Source of the DNA: Acridotheres tristis | Lineage: Eukaryota; Chordata; Aves; Passeriformes; Sturnidae | Direction: 5' to 3' | DNA length: 64,000 bases | NCBI GenBank assembly: GCA_037013685.1 | Contig: CM072894.1 | Span: 3,660,841 to 3,724,840, forward strand | Shown: piece after piece, positions 11,664-24,600 of the stretch | Layout of the letters: each line of letters starts with the position of its first letter | Numbering within the stretch: the stretch's first letter is position 1 | Made by a program: the position numbers and the translations under genes | Notes under the pieces: generated by a model | Told to the model about the DNA's origin: nothing | Database searches by the model: none | What the model saw: the letters and a program-made list of their open reading frames with translations, nothing else

Positions 11664-14600
11664 CCTTAGAGGAGATGCTTCATCCCAGGTGGCTCAGGTC
11701 TGTCCTGCTCTCCTGTGCACCCTGCGGAGCTGGCAAAGATGAGGAGCTGTGAAAATAGGTTTTCCCATTTTCAATGCTGCAAGACAGGTCTGCTGAGTAT
11801 TTGTGTCTGTATTTGTTATTTGCTGAGTGCTGGCCAGTATTGTGAGAGGACTCGGCGAAATTAAATTTTTAAGAGGTTGTTTGCAGGTCTTTTTAATAGC
11901 GTGTAGCACTCAAGGAATGTGTATTCAAATTACTTTCTGTAGTGTCCTCGAACTGCTCCCTCTAAGCTCCGGGAAAGCTGAATAAAACAGAGATGCTTTT
12001 GGAAATGGTTTTCAGCACCATATAGAACTGGGATCTTTGCTTTCTCTCGTGCAATCTCGAGCTTGTTAGCAGCCACTTTAACTTCTTGTTAAATCAGTTT
12101 TTAATTTCTTATAAACTGGGACATTACTAATGTAAAGAACAGACTCTGGGAACGGGAAAGTTAAGATGCTTCTCTACTTGGGCATTGGCTGGAGTGGTGA
12201 TTTTTGCTAGCCAGAGGCTCAGACTTACACCAGTGTGCAGATCACCTTCAGCAAAGCTGGAAGGTAAAGGCAAGCCAGCTGTCAGCAGAGCCGTGGCAAA
12301 GCTACTGCAGGAGGATCACTACAGTGATACTTGAGCGCACATCTTTATTAATATTGAAATGTCAATGGTATTTTTAGCCCAGCGTTTATTACCCCTTTGA
12401 GCTGGGTGCCTAAACGAATCCAAATGTCTTGATAGATGTCTTTCCTTGATGCCTGCCCCAGAATAGTTGAGAACCAAACAATAATTACAATCACTTCTAT
12501 ACAGGCAAGAGAATCATAATCTTGGATCTTGCAATTTTCTTCTGTCTTTAGCTATCGTACGAGTCTGTCATTCTTGCAAGTTTTAATTTCTGGCATCTGC
12601 TTGGCAGGGGTAAAATTAGCTTAATTGCTGTTAGATTTTTTCAGGAAGCCTTCCAAGCGTTACTCCAGCAGACGAATTGTGTTTGCAGCTCCACAAACAG
12701 AAAGCAGTGTGGTAGCACGTGTCCCACGATGTCCCAGGATGTCTTAAACCCACTCACCAACAATGCCACGGCACTGAGAGCTGGCAGCAAAGTCACCCAG
12801 CAGAAAAATTCCCTGCGAGTGGTGATCTGCCATGGTTATGGGAGGTGTTGGAATGGATGGAAGTGTGATGGCACAACAGGTGATGTAACACTGCCGTGTT
12901 TTCTGTCAGAATATTGGGCTGCAGCTTGCAGGCAAGGAGGAAGGATGGATGTGGATCCAGTCTTTCCCAAACTTGAGTGAGAACACAGCAAAAAGCATCC
13001 TGAATGTGTCCATGCAGGAAGAAGCAAACACTCACCCACCTACAAGAAATTGGAAGGAAATACTTATTGACTTCACACAAGTTAAGGCTTGTGTGAGGAG
13101 GAATGCTTGCTGCCATTTTAGTTAAATCACTTACATGGGTGGTGGTTTCGAAAAAGGCATCTGAGTCCCCAAAATCCTTGCTGTGGTCTCAGGATAACTG
13201 AAGAAGTAACACAAATGGATGTTGCCACACATAGGGTTATTTGTGTGCTGCCAGTTCTACGTGCTCTGGGAAGATTAAATAAGACAAAGAATGCAAAACT
13301 CAAGCCTAATCTGTTTTTTAAAACACGAAGGGAAAAATAGATCTAAAAGAGCATGTGGAAGTAATTTTATTTAACTTGCAGTTGCCTCTTCTTGTGGCCG
13401 GATTGTTTAACCACAAAAGATTCATTTGTTACTCTTTTTAATGATGGAAACCTTTTGGTCATAAGTCTTTTTAACAAAGAATAATGAAAAGAAAACCTGT
13501 GTTATTCAGTGGCATGGACAAGGCTTCAATATTATTTCTCATAATCTAGGAATTCAGCTCGAGGAAAACACAGTTGAGCTGGGGAAAGTGAGACTTCTGT
13601 AATCTCACCTAAAGCTCAGCCTTTGCACTTCATTCAGTGGATCCACAGTTGAGCTCTGTGGGTTTGCAACTGATTGATACATTTACTTTCATTTAGTGTT
13701 TTGCACATATAATACTGCAGTACAATTGTACCAATGTCCTGGAGATGCATTTTAGACATTGACTGAGCTTTTTCAGCTTTGTGCCTGGTGTTTCTTGTGC
13801 TGTGTTTCTCCTGAACGTTATTTTGAGGAAATCATGTGATGCTGCCTGTCCAGCTGCACTCAGGAGAGAGCAAAATATGCTTTGTTCCTCTCCTGACCCA
13901 CAAGATTTTCAACTTCTTCTAAGACCTGTGCGTGAAACCTTCATTTCAGTGAGGAAAAAAAGGCAGCATTTCTGCTGTCTTGAATGAGGCTCTCTTACAA
14001 AAATCCAGATTCCAGGGAATTCAAGTGATTATGGCTGTTTTAGAGAATTTGTTCAGTTTTTCCTTACTTCATCAGTCCTTCCTCTATAAGCAGAGCCTCG
14101 AAAATTGATGATAAAAGGCAAGTATCAAAAAGGGTGTGATAACTACCTCAAGCAAGTAAGGAGCAGAGCTGCTCTGCATTATGCAGGGCTTCTACTTGAT
14201 AAAGATTTCAGTTTTATGTGTTTGTTTCTGCAAGGGCATATTGAGTGAGAATTAGATGGAGCCAGTTTGGCTGGATTTATATTGGCAGGAGATCACAACA
14301 AGTAGATGAGAAACTAATGTTTGTCTGGGCCAGAAACCTGGTGTGGCAGAGAACAGTCCAACAATATTCACTGATGTCCCGTTTCCTTGGCACAAACTGG
14401 TGCAGTTCTTTCTTTTGAGGTGCATTCTGCTTCCCCTGGTAATTTAGCATGATTGCATAACGACAGCGATTTAGTGTTAACAGACCCTTAAGTTCAAAGT
14501 CATTAGCTGCAATGAACTCGAGATGGAGTCAAGATTTATTTAATCTGCATTCTGCCAAAACCCGGAGGTAAAGCCCAACATCAGTCAAATAAAGCATTGC

Positions 14601-17600
14601 CACTTGTCAGATTAAAAACCCGGTGGTTCTGGTTGATGGGTTAAGCTAGGCTGCTGATTTGGTCACTTCTGAAAAGACACCTCGTCTTGTACTTTGAGGG
14701 ATCAGAAAAGCTGTAGATGTCATCCCTCCGAGTCATAAAGCTTTCTTCTGTCTCTTTTGCAACCTCTCATAAGCCCTTCAAAAGTTCTCCAATCTTGTCT
14801 AGTTAGAAGTCTCTTTAGCTGTCATTTTGTCTGAGTTTAAATACTTTGTGGAGCTGTCAGATTTTCCACAAGACATTTGGGATGTAAATGTGCTTTTGTA
14901 ACCTGGGATAGAAGGGACTGGAGTTCCAGTTTCTGGCTTGTCTGATAGAGCAGCTTTTAATGGAGTTTTTCTTCCCTGGTACTGCACAGCTTGTCATTTC
15001 CCTAAGAAATTCCCAGGCTCCAACCTGTGATGTTCCAAGTGGATGTTTGGTCTTTGTTGAAGTAAGTCTGGCCAGCCTTAAGCAAAGAATGGGGGCCTGC
15101 AAGTGGCTCGTTATTCTTCCAGCATTTTGGTGCAGTGGTTTATTGGTGATTATGGAGGAAAAAAAGGAGTTTATGGCTCCCTGGGGAGACCCAGCTTGGA
15201 AGCATCAGGCTCAGGACCTTGGATGGGAAGCTCCCAGCACTTGGGCAGCCCTTAAGCACTGACCCTCAAAGTGCCACAGATCAAATCCAGGTGCTGTTCT
15301 TGGTGCAAAGTGCACAAATGGAACGATTAGAAGTGGACTTGTAAAACACCAGATAGCAGCACCTTGACTGCTTGCCCTGACACCACCTCTCACCTTCTAC
15401 CCTTACCCCTCTCCACTTTTAAAGAATAATAAGAATACAATAAGAACACAGTAAAGAAGATGTGCAACATAGATTGCCTAGCTGCTGCTTTAAACGTATT
15501 AAAATATTTTAAAGAATTTATAGATATGTCTTTAATTACCTATTACCTTTCTCAGTCTATTATCAATTAATTTCCAAGCTTGCAAACTGGGAAGACTAAG
15601 AGCCAGCAGTGTGTTTTCTGCCAGGCCTGGCATTGCAGGAATAATTTCAGTGTCTAACACAGCGTGTCTGTTTGAATTTTCCATCTAATTTTTCTTCCCT
15701 CCATGTTGAGTAGATGATGCTGGTGTTGAAACTGATGATACTTTTAATTTTTCTTTGGGTTGTAATGTGTTAGAACATCTCTCACAGGAGAGGTGTGTGG
15801 GGAGAGTTATTTATACTTGGGAAGAAGTGGACTTTCCCATTTAACGCCTGGTCTTTGAGTTCAGCAGCTCTTTAACTGTAGTATTCAGTAAGTGGGACTG
15901 AATGTCACATTTAGCAAGGTAATGTCTGAAGAATGTCGTTGAAAACAAAAAAGAAATTGGCAAGAATTGTGCAGTTGGCTGATTTTGGCCAAAGTGTTGA
16001 CTTAGAGGACATTGTTTTCACTAAAAAAAAATGAGTTTAAAAAAGCAAAACAGGAGGCAAAGTTTTTAATAATCTACACAAAGTCTCACGTGGGATCTAT
16101 GTGGGCACGTATGTGTAGGAAAAAGGCAGAAATTCTGTCTGTGTGTGTATTTTTTCAACTGGTACTGCATGGCAGGAAAGCAGTTATCATTGTGCCTTGA
16201 TCTTGGGGCTGTGTGATGCCTTGGCATTGAGCCAGAGCCAGGCCTGCCAAAATAACCTGGCTGGGACACCAAAGGCAGCATATCAGGAGACAAGGACCAG
16301 CTCAGAGTCAGGATGACTGAGTGGTGAGGACTCTGTGCTTGCAAACATCTTGGCACAATTCACAGTTCCTGTGTCATCTGTGCTCTCACTGGTTTCTGTT
16401 CCTCTGCTTTCCTTTTGCCTAAGTGGTTGTGGAGGCTGAGGTGGACTTGGCAATCTGGGGAAATTATCCGGAGACTGAGCAAGCTGTAAGTCTGGGAGCA
16501 GCAGAACTCCTAGGAAAAGTTTTGTCTGGCACTCCAGGCTGCTTCCCATGGTGTGTCTGCTGTAACTCAGGTTAAAACTGGCCTGGGTTTAGTGATCCTG
16601 GACTTTGTTGCCACCTGAGCTGTGAGTTGCAGAAGTGGCAGCACAGGAGCTGTGATGGAGCTTTTTGTGCCTCGTCTAATGAGGTCTGTAGGTGACAGTC
16701 AATTAAATCACAAGCCTGGGGAAATAAAAATGTAATGGCTGCCTGTAAACAACATCTTAGGTTAATTTAAAATTTTCTCCTAAGATAGTCAGTGTTTATT
16801 AAAAAAAGACATAGGTAGCTGTCCCTAAGACCTTAGGATTGTGCCAGTGTGTGCTGTGCAATGTCCACAACACTTCTCTGTGGCTTTGTTGGAATACAAT
16901 ATATGCTGTTGAGGTATATTAAAAAATCTCAATGGTTATATACTTTTCATCAGATGGGCTTAGAAACAGGGAAGGTATGGCAGTAACTGTGCTCTGGTTC
17001 TGATTCCCAACCAGCAGTCTTGGAAAAATGCTTGGTTGGCATCTGTGTGAGTTTCTGCAGGTCAGCCAGATCATCTGATACTGAATTGCAAACTCTAAAG
17101 AAAAGCAGTCCTCAAATACCGTGCTGTTCATCGATCTGGTACATTTGCTCATTCTGGAATACCAAAGCAATGAAGAAAAGAGGAAATTCAGGGCTTTATG
17201 TCCACGGATGGGTTTGACACCAGCCACGTGTCCCATCTGTGCTGTGGTGAAAACAAGGCACAGCACAGGCTGGTCCCATTCTTTCCCTGAGAGAGAAAGA
17301 AAAAGAGAAAGCTGGTATGTTAGGAAAAATGCACATTTACAGTTTAGTGCCCTCCATTTTTTGCCTTGAAGATCACTGGTGGAAGGATTTTTTTTTTTTT
17401 TTAGAGCTGTCCCTGTGTCACATCAGAAGTGTGTTCCCAGAGCGTACTGCATTGCTGAACCCCACAAGGGAGTTGAAGGAGTCTTGAGCATTACTTTCTC
17501 TTTTTTTAGTTTGTCACAACCTCAATGTAATTTGAAACATGTCTCTGTGTTTGTCAGCTATGTAAGAACATGTGTTTGTCACAAAATCCCATTGACATGA

Positions 17601-19486
17601 ATACCCTCCCTTTCCAGTTTGACAGAAGGCTCTGCCAGCAAACACCCAGTTTGAGCTGTGTTCCTTCTCTATTCCTGTGAGTTAGTTAAAATAGAGGAGT
17701 TGGCATAATAACTAAATTAGTTACAGTCAGTTTATTTGGTACCAAAATGAGGTGTGCAATGCTGCAGCTGCTTTGCAGAGAAAACACCAGCAAATTTAGT
17801 TGTTGTGTGTTTTGCAGTGAGTTTCCTAACATCAATGTATTTATTCCTCATTTACTTAATGGAAATACTTAAATCTGAATGATATGTGTAATAACAGATC
17901 CTGTCTTGCTTCAGCAAAACAGAGAAGGAAGTCAGTCAGAAAAACTCGCTCCAACTACTTTTTTGCTCTTGAGAAGTTTGGCCCAAGGACTTTTCAGAAC
18001 ATGACTGGAATCAAAATGAGCACTGTCAACCCCTGTGCTGAGCAGCCATCTCCTGTGTCTTCCACAGGTTATTCTGGTACTGCTCTCAAGTATGATTTCA
18101 TACATTCTAATGGGGGAAAACAACACACTCTGTTGGTTTTTATCATTTTAAGGTAATTTGATGTAGTAGGAGCTGCATGTTGATCAGCTGGTGATAAAGA
18201 AGGGAGTTAATCAGCAGCCATTAGGCATTTAAACATTATAACAAGTGAAGTGAGAACTTGTGGAGGGGATCAAGAGTTCTCTTTGTTGTCCTTTTCGATT
18301 TGTTTTAATTCTGGCTGCCTGTAGTTGCGTATTTGAGAGTAAAACAAACATTGCATTGAAACCACACAACGCTGAAAATCTACTTTGTGCATATTGCAGA
18401 AAAAATATTCCCCTTAACGCCACCCTCCATGAGCAGTTAGTATTTACCAATGTGGAGCTCTGATTTTGTTCATTTCATTTAACCCCAGAGAGAGGTCAGG
18501 TTTTGGTTTTATTTTTTAATTTCTGTTTGTGAGGACAGCAGTGAGTGGCACAGGAGATGGCACAGTCACTGTTTAAAGGGATTTTAGAGCTGGTGCTCTC
18601 TGCTGCAGCCACAGCACAAAAGCCACCAAGTTTTCCAAGCTTGATGCGGAAAAGTGTGAGCCCACCCCAACTCCTTATTTACTGCAGGGCCAGGAGGGTT
18701 GTGTAACTCCTGGTTTTGATGCACTTTGAAACTGTAATCTACCATTTCTGTGTAGGTAAGGCATGGTTTAAAAAAAAAAAAACACAACACTATTTGGTTT
18801 GCCATTTACTCAGTCTTGAGGGAAAATAATGGTATTTTTAGTTATTCAAACGCTTTTGGGCTAGACCCTGCTTTATTTAAAGCTTGTTGAAAAAATGCAA
18901 GATGGGGCAATCAACTAGCAGGGAGTAGGCAGGAGAAGAGAGGTAATTTTTGGGCTTTTGTATGTTTTTGTTAATAAGAAACCAGTGATTTACCATGACC
19001 TAGAATCACACAGCATAAAAACAGATCAAGCAATCTTTTATTGGCTTAGTTATGTCGCTTTTGTTGCTTTCTTTAGCTGTGTATTTGTACAAAGGTTTTG
19101 AATTGAGAAATTGAGCTTGAGTGACACTTTTCAGTGATGTTGTTGGAAAGGGAGAAAATGAGAGATTTTTTTAAATGTCTTAAAGCACAACAGGCTTCAC
19201 TGCTGTGGGGGTGGTGACATTGCAACTGCTGGGCAGAGTCCCATTGCTCTCAGTGGCCTCTGGATTTCTCAAGGGAGTTACACAGGGAATCTTATTGTAA
19301 ATGAAATTTCTCTTTCACCCACCTATTTTCTGTTTCTTTATCTTCTTTTTTTTTTTATTTTTTTTCCTCTCCTTTACTATAAAATAAAACCCATACTATT
19401 GTCACTGGCATATGGTCTTGTTTGCCCCTTAATTTGGGCAGAGGCATTTCTAAGAACTTTAGTAACTGGATCATGACACAAGTGTG
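11664..19486. other. Unique intronic DNA, no gene seen
   Basis: Only short open frames occur on either strand, none with recognisable protein similarity. It contains short poly-A/T runs (about 16021, 17388-17402, 18769-18781) and a T-rich stretch at about 19337-19375. Nothing else was supported. Confidence 0.55.
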
Positions 19487-19620
19487 AATATATATACATA
19501 TATATATCACATATATATATAACACATATATATAAATAACATAGATATATATAACATGTAAGAGATATATATAACATATAAGAGATATAGATATATATAA
19601 GATATATATATATGTTATAT
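19487..19620. repeat. AT-rich cryptic repeat, TATA units with spaced CAC/CAT/AGAG breaks
   Basis: About 134 bp of alternating TA dinucleotides is broken by CAC, ACAT and AGAG steps. The 3' half has near-20-bp sub-repeats of the form AGATATATATAACAT(G/A)TA. It is a low-complexity sequence; the open frame on the opposite strand rich in Tyr and Ile is an artefact of it. Confidence 0.9.
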
Positions 19621-21070
19621 GGTCCTATAAGATTGATACTATATCCCTATAATTTGAAGGAAGATTCAAGGATGAAAAATGTTTATCCTGCCATATACCC
19701 AAGACCCTACAAACTCAGCTGTGTAGCCCCACAGGTGCATTGTGGAGGAGCCTTGCTCTTTGCAGATTTTGGTGAACATGCTGCCTCCAGGAAAGGCTGG
19801 CACTGCATTGTGCATTTCACTCAGTCCTCCATGGGTGCTGCTTGTGCTTTTTTCATGTAAACTCGTCTCAGAGCAAGTTTGGAGACCTTCTTGAAGAGCT
19901 GGGGAGAGAGAGGATCACCTCTAGGTATCCATGCTTGACTGAATCCCACTGGCAGCAGGTTTTCCCTGTCTTGGAAAAGGAGGGAAAGGTGAAGGAAGGA
20001 CCAGTGGACCAGGGGACTTGTAACCATGTGGATGTTTATTGCCCGTTTCACTTGGTTTCATGTTTCCTTGGCAACACACCCAGTGTGCATTCTGAAATGA
20101 CACCTGTTGTGTCTGTGAGGGACTGGACAAAAAATGGGTTTTGTGAAGCAGGTAGAAAATCAGATAGCTTGGGGCACCCTTGGTTCTGAAGTTAGATTGC
20201 GTGACAGACATACAGCTTTACAGAGGCAGAGACCTGGGAGTAACAAGTCTGCTGTGGTTGGGTTTTAGTTCAAGGGAAATGCAGAGTAAAATAATCTCAT
20301 TTAACTGGTTTTTGTGTTGAAGAAATGCAAGTGCTGTTTTTAATGGAGACTGTGCAGTAAGCTGTGATGATGGAGGGCTACGAATGAAGCACATCTCGTG
20401 GAAGAGGATGATATTTCAAGGTAGACAGTACAGAGAAAATGAACACAGCTCCTTGGGGTTGTGCTTTCCTTTTCCAACTGCTTGTCTACTTTATCCTGCT
20501 ACTATGAGTCTGCCTATTAAAGGTACCCCTGTGTTTAGTAATGGGCAGAAGCTGAAAACCTCAGCACACAGTCCTGAATTCAGACTGAGCAGTTACTCAG
20601 CATCCATTAATTCACTTAAACAAGAGGTGGGTTTTGAAAATTGCATGGCTCTCAGCACTCTGTTAATAAGGATTTTTGAGAACAGAACTCTCTATTCTGG
20701 TGCCTGAACAGGCATTTATCTCATCTGAGAATGTTCCAAATGTTATTTCCCAGCAGCATGATACATGAGAAAGTAAAAGCCAGCGCTTGCAGTGGGTTGG
20801 AGTGGGAAGGGACGAGTGTATCAGACAGTGAGGGAGGTCCTGAGCTCTCCAGCCCCTCAGCTGTGGCACTCTGCACAAGGGGATGAGCCACGAGCCCAGC
20901 ACTGCAAACCCAGGCAGCTCCAAAATTCCCTGTCTGTAAAAGAGCTTGTGGGGACAGTTGAAACCACAGCTGTGCTTCTGTCCTGCAGCAGAACTTTTGG
21001 ATGTGCCCATCTCTGTGCCACCTCAACTACCAACCATGGGCACCTTTCAGTTCTGGAGAGAACACTCTTG
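19621..21070. other. Unique intronic DNA, no gene seen
   Basis: Overlapping open frames on both strands (for example near 19821-20211 and 20384-20707) show no recognisable domain, no splice context and no consistent strand. No repeat family was recognised. Confidence 0.5.
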
Positions 21071-21602
21071 CTTCTCTTCTCTTCTCTTCTCTTCTCTTCT
21101 CTTCTCTTCTCTTCTCTTCTCTTCTCTTCTCTTCTCTTCTCTTCTCTTCTCTTCTCTTCTCTTCTCTTCTCTTCTCTTCTCTTCTCTTCTCTTCTCTTCT
21201 CTTCCTCTTTTTCTTTTCTCTTTTCTTTCTCTTCCTTTTCTTTCTCTTCTCTCTTCCTCTTTTTCTTTTCTCTCTCTTCCTTTTCTTTCTCTTCTCTCTT
21301 CCTCTTTTTCTTTTCTCTCTCTTCGTCTTTTTCTTTTCTCTCTATTCCTCTTTTTCTTTTCTCTTCTTTTCCTCTTTTTCTCTTCTCTTTCTCTTCTTTC
21401 TTTTATCCCTCTTCTCTTCTCTTCTCTTCTCTTCTCTTCTCTTCTCTTCTCTTCTCTTCTCTTCTCTTCTCTTCTCTTCTCTTCTCTTCTCTTCTCTTCT
21501 TTCTATCCTCTTTCTCTTTTCTCTTTCTCTTTCTCTTTCTCTTTCTCTTTCTCTTTCTCTTTCTCTTTCTCTTTCTCTTTCTCTTTCTCTTTCTCTTTCT
21601 CA
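21071..21602. repeat. ~530-nt polypyrimidine tract: (CTTCT)n, mixed C/T block, (CTTCT)n, (CTCTTT)n
   Basis: The + strand is C and T only apart from four purines, at 21325, 21344, 21405 and 21505. Four blocks can be seen. A pure CTTCT pentamer array runs from 21071 to about 21204. A mixed block to about 21410 contains a 45-52-bp higher-order repeat opening CTTCCTCTTTTTCTTTTCTC (starts near 21201, 21253 and 21298). A second pentamer array runs to about 21503. A CTCTTT hexamer array runs from about 21521 to 21601. The opposite strand is almost pure purine (GAAAAG/GAGAAA). Long Ser/Phe/Leu frames on + and Lys/Arg frames on - are artefacts. Confidence 0.97.
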
Positions 21603-24600
21603 CTCCTGGATAAGGCAGACCTGCTTCTGCCATCTCCCAGCGATGTGTTTGGTTGTGTCATCTCCGTGGAAATGCCTGGAGGTCCTCTGGCCAGCGAGCC
21701 CCTCTGCCCCTACCTCTGACCCATCCTGCAAGACTGTGCGAGTTCCTTTGCCTGTCATTGCTCTGCATTCCCAAATACTGAGCTGGCAGACTCAGTTGTT
21801 CGCCGAAATATTAATCCCTAAATCCCTCCTTACACCACTAAATCTGAAGCAATTACAGTCTTTTCCCCTTCTCTGCTAATTATATTCATTTGGAAGCAGA
21901 CATAGCAGTCTCCAGGGACCATCCTTTTAATTTCTCTTCCACGTGTAGCAATTAGCTGAGGGCTGTTCCTGGCTGAGACAATGAGTGCACCGAACAGGTT
22001 GGAGTGTAAAGTACAGCAAGGAAGTTGTACTGGGAGAATGTGAGGAGCCATCAGCCAGGGCTTGACATAAACATCTTATTGTCAGCTAATCAAAGCCTGG
22101 GGAAGTCCAGCCTCTGGGGCAAACAATGCTGGAATCCTGCTTTGTTCACATTTTAAAGGAGAAATGGATTTTTTTGTTGTTTTTTCCCCTTCACAATATA
22201 TGAGATATGAGTCCTGGGTTGCCCTGGGGAGACAGGTGTGTGTGTGTGTGTTTTTTCAGGGCTGCACAGAGAATTCATATGGTGTAAGTACTTTTTGTAT
22301 TGTCTGGACTGCTTGGTTTTTCATTGTAAAATATACATCTCTAGCCTTTCTAATGCTTTTTTTAAAAAAAACTTTTATCACTTGGCAGGGATGTAAAAAG
22401 TTAATAACAGATTTATAATTTTATTAGCATTTATGCTGCAAGTACTAGAGAGTTCCCCAACTCAAGTTTAATGCATCCTTAAAGTCCTTTTTATTAGCTT
22501 GTTAATTCCCAGCAGTACCATTTTATGGAAATGCGAATTAAATTTTTTTTTAGAGATGAAACAGTGGTTTAGGTCCAGATAATTAAAACATGGTGTGGTT
22601 TTTTGTTTGGTTGTTTTGTTTGTTTTTTTTTTTTACAAGGTGGGGGGGATGATTCTTCATTTTTATTTCTCCAAAAGTGATTTTTTTATTGTAGCATTAC
22701 AATTTTTTCTGACAGATATAGGTGACAAGGAGTGGGCACCTGGTGTCATCCTTTCCAGCAGGGAACCAAGCCCTGGGCAGGCAGGAGCACTGTATGTGTA
22801 CTGGGAGGGAATGACAAAAAGCCTCTGGTGACCCAAACCTGCTCATTCCTTCTGCTTTCTGTCAGACTCGGCCACTTCCTAACACAGGTTGGGTGGGATT
22901 TTCTTTTTTATTTTGTAGGTCTGCCTGTCAGAGATGAGATCCCTTTCTGATATGTTTATTTTGATAAATTCCCTTTATATTAACAAGATACTTGGACTGT
23001 GACTTTTCCCCACTGAGGATAGGGAATTATTTTAAAAACAAAACTAATTTTCTCATTCCACTGGCACACTGAAAATTAAATTACTTTGGGGGAGGAGCCA
23101 TGCATATATTTCAGTCTGTTCAAACTGTAGTATTATGCCCATGTTATTTTTATTATTCTTTCATATAATGGACAACGTGGTGTAAATTAAAGCTGTATGG
23201 TGGCTGTTGCCCCCCATATAAGCCCTCTTCATTGCTTGGATGGTCATCCATCCGTGATTCCACGTGGGAGCAACTGAATTTGTGGTTATTGTTCTGCTTT
23301 GCACATAGCAGGAGCAGACTTGTGCAGTAAAATAGATTTCAATCGTTTCCTGTATCTCTAATTGTAATTTCCAGGGCTCCCTCTGTGACAGAGAGAACAA
23401 AATAGAGCTTTGAGAAAAACTATCATTAGCCTCGTGGATCAATATGGTTTAGGAAATACAAAACAAGTTCAGTTGTTTAAAAATAGGAAGTGCCAGGAGG
23501 GAGTTCCCACCACCCTGCTGGAAGCAAATCACAGCATTGATCTGTCTGCAGTGTAACTGCAAAATTTGCAGAAAACAGGTGAGCCGGCTGGGAATATAAA
23601 TGGAGCCTCTCTGCAAGCCGTACCTGCATCAGGTGTGACCCCCTGGGGCCAGCTGTGAGTGAGACTTGGGGAGGAGGAGCAGGGAAGGATGGCAGCCAGA
23701 GGATGCCTCTCCCAGCTCTGCCTTGCAGCTCTCTCTCCATCCATGGCTTATTTCATCTCTCTCCCTCTCTCACATCAGAGGAGATTCTCAGGGAAGTCAC
23801 AAGCCAGCTTCAAGAAATCCCCCCACAGTGCGAGTCATGAAAAGAGAGAAGCCCCAGCTGAAATGACACCAGTAGCCTTAGCCCCAGGTCAAGAAAAATG
23901 CCAGGGAAAAAACCGAAAAGGACAGTGACCCTTTGGCTGTTTAAAACCCATGGAGTACTTGCATGGGGCTCAGTGAAACGCTTCTCAAATAATTTGCTTC
24001 GAGGTTTCTGAAACAATCTCTGGCAGTTGCATTTCTTATTTACTCGCCAAGGTTAAACTTTTTTTACATCCTGCTAGGAAAGACATTTCATTTCCCCTTC
24101 TCTCCTTGCCAGCTTCACCTCCACAATGGCTGGAGGCACGGGTTCCTCGGCTGGCACGTCCTCCCTGGCTGAAATTTGGAGCTGTTTTGGGGTGTGACCA
24201 TTCACGTGTGGCAGGAGCTGCCCTGTGTTGCTGTGCTGTCATTCCAGTAAGAGTTTTGCACACTCTTTATTCCCAGTGTGGGGAGAGCCTTCCCAGGATC
24301 ACACCGTGGCACTCACCAGGCTTTTCAGGGATTAAGGTCTGTCTGTAGCCTTGCTTTCTGCCGTTTATTAATGAATGATTTATGGCTGGAACAAGGCTTC
24401 CACCTAAACTGGAGGACTGAGTTAACTCCAGATGATGTTACATTCCTTCCCAGCCCACAGGGTTGGTTTTCAGGAAAAAAGCAGTGAGGCCAGGGCAGCA
24501 GCAGCAGCACTTATTTTGCTGCATGAATTTCACTTGTGAAAATGAATGTGGGCAGTTGTAGGTGTCTAAAGAATCACCTGAGGGGTTCTGGGCTCTTGTC

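Noticed and set aside
20792..21879. Long Ser/Phe/Leu-rich + frames and the Lys/Arg-rich - frame 21403-21633
   Set aside because: They are translations of the polypyrimidine/polypurine tract; composition alone explains the lack of stops.
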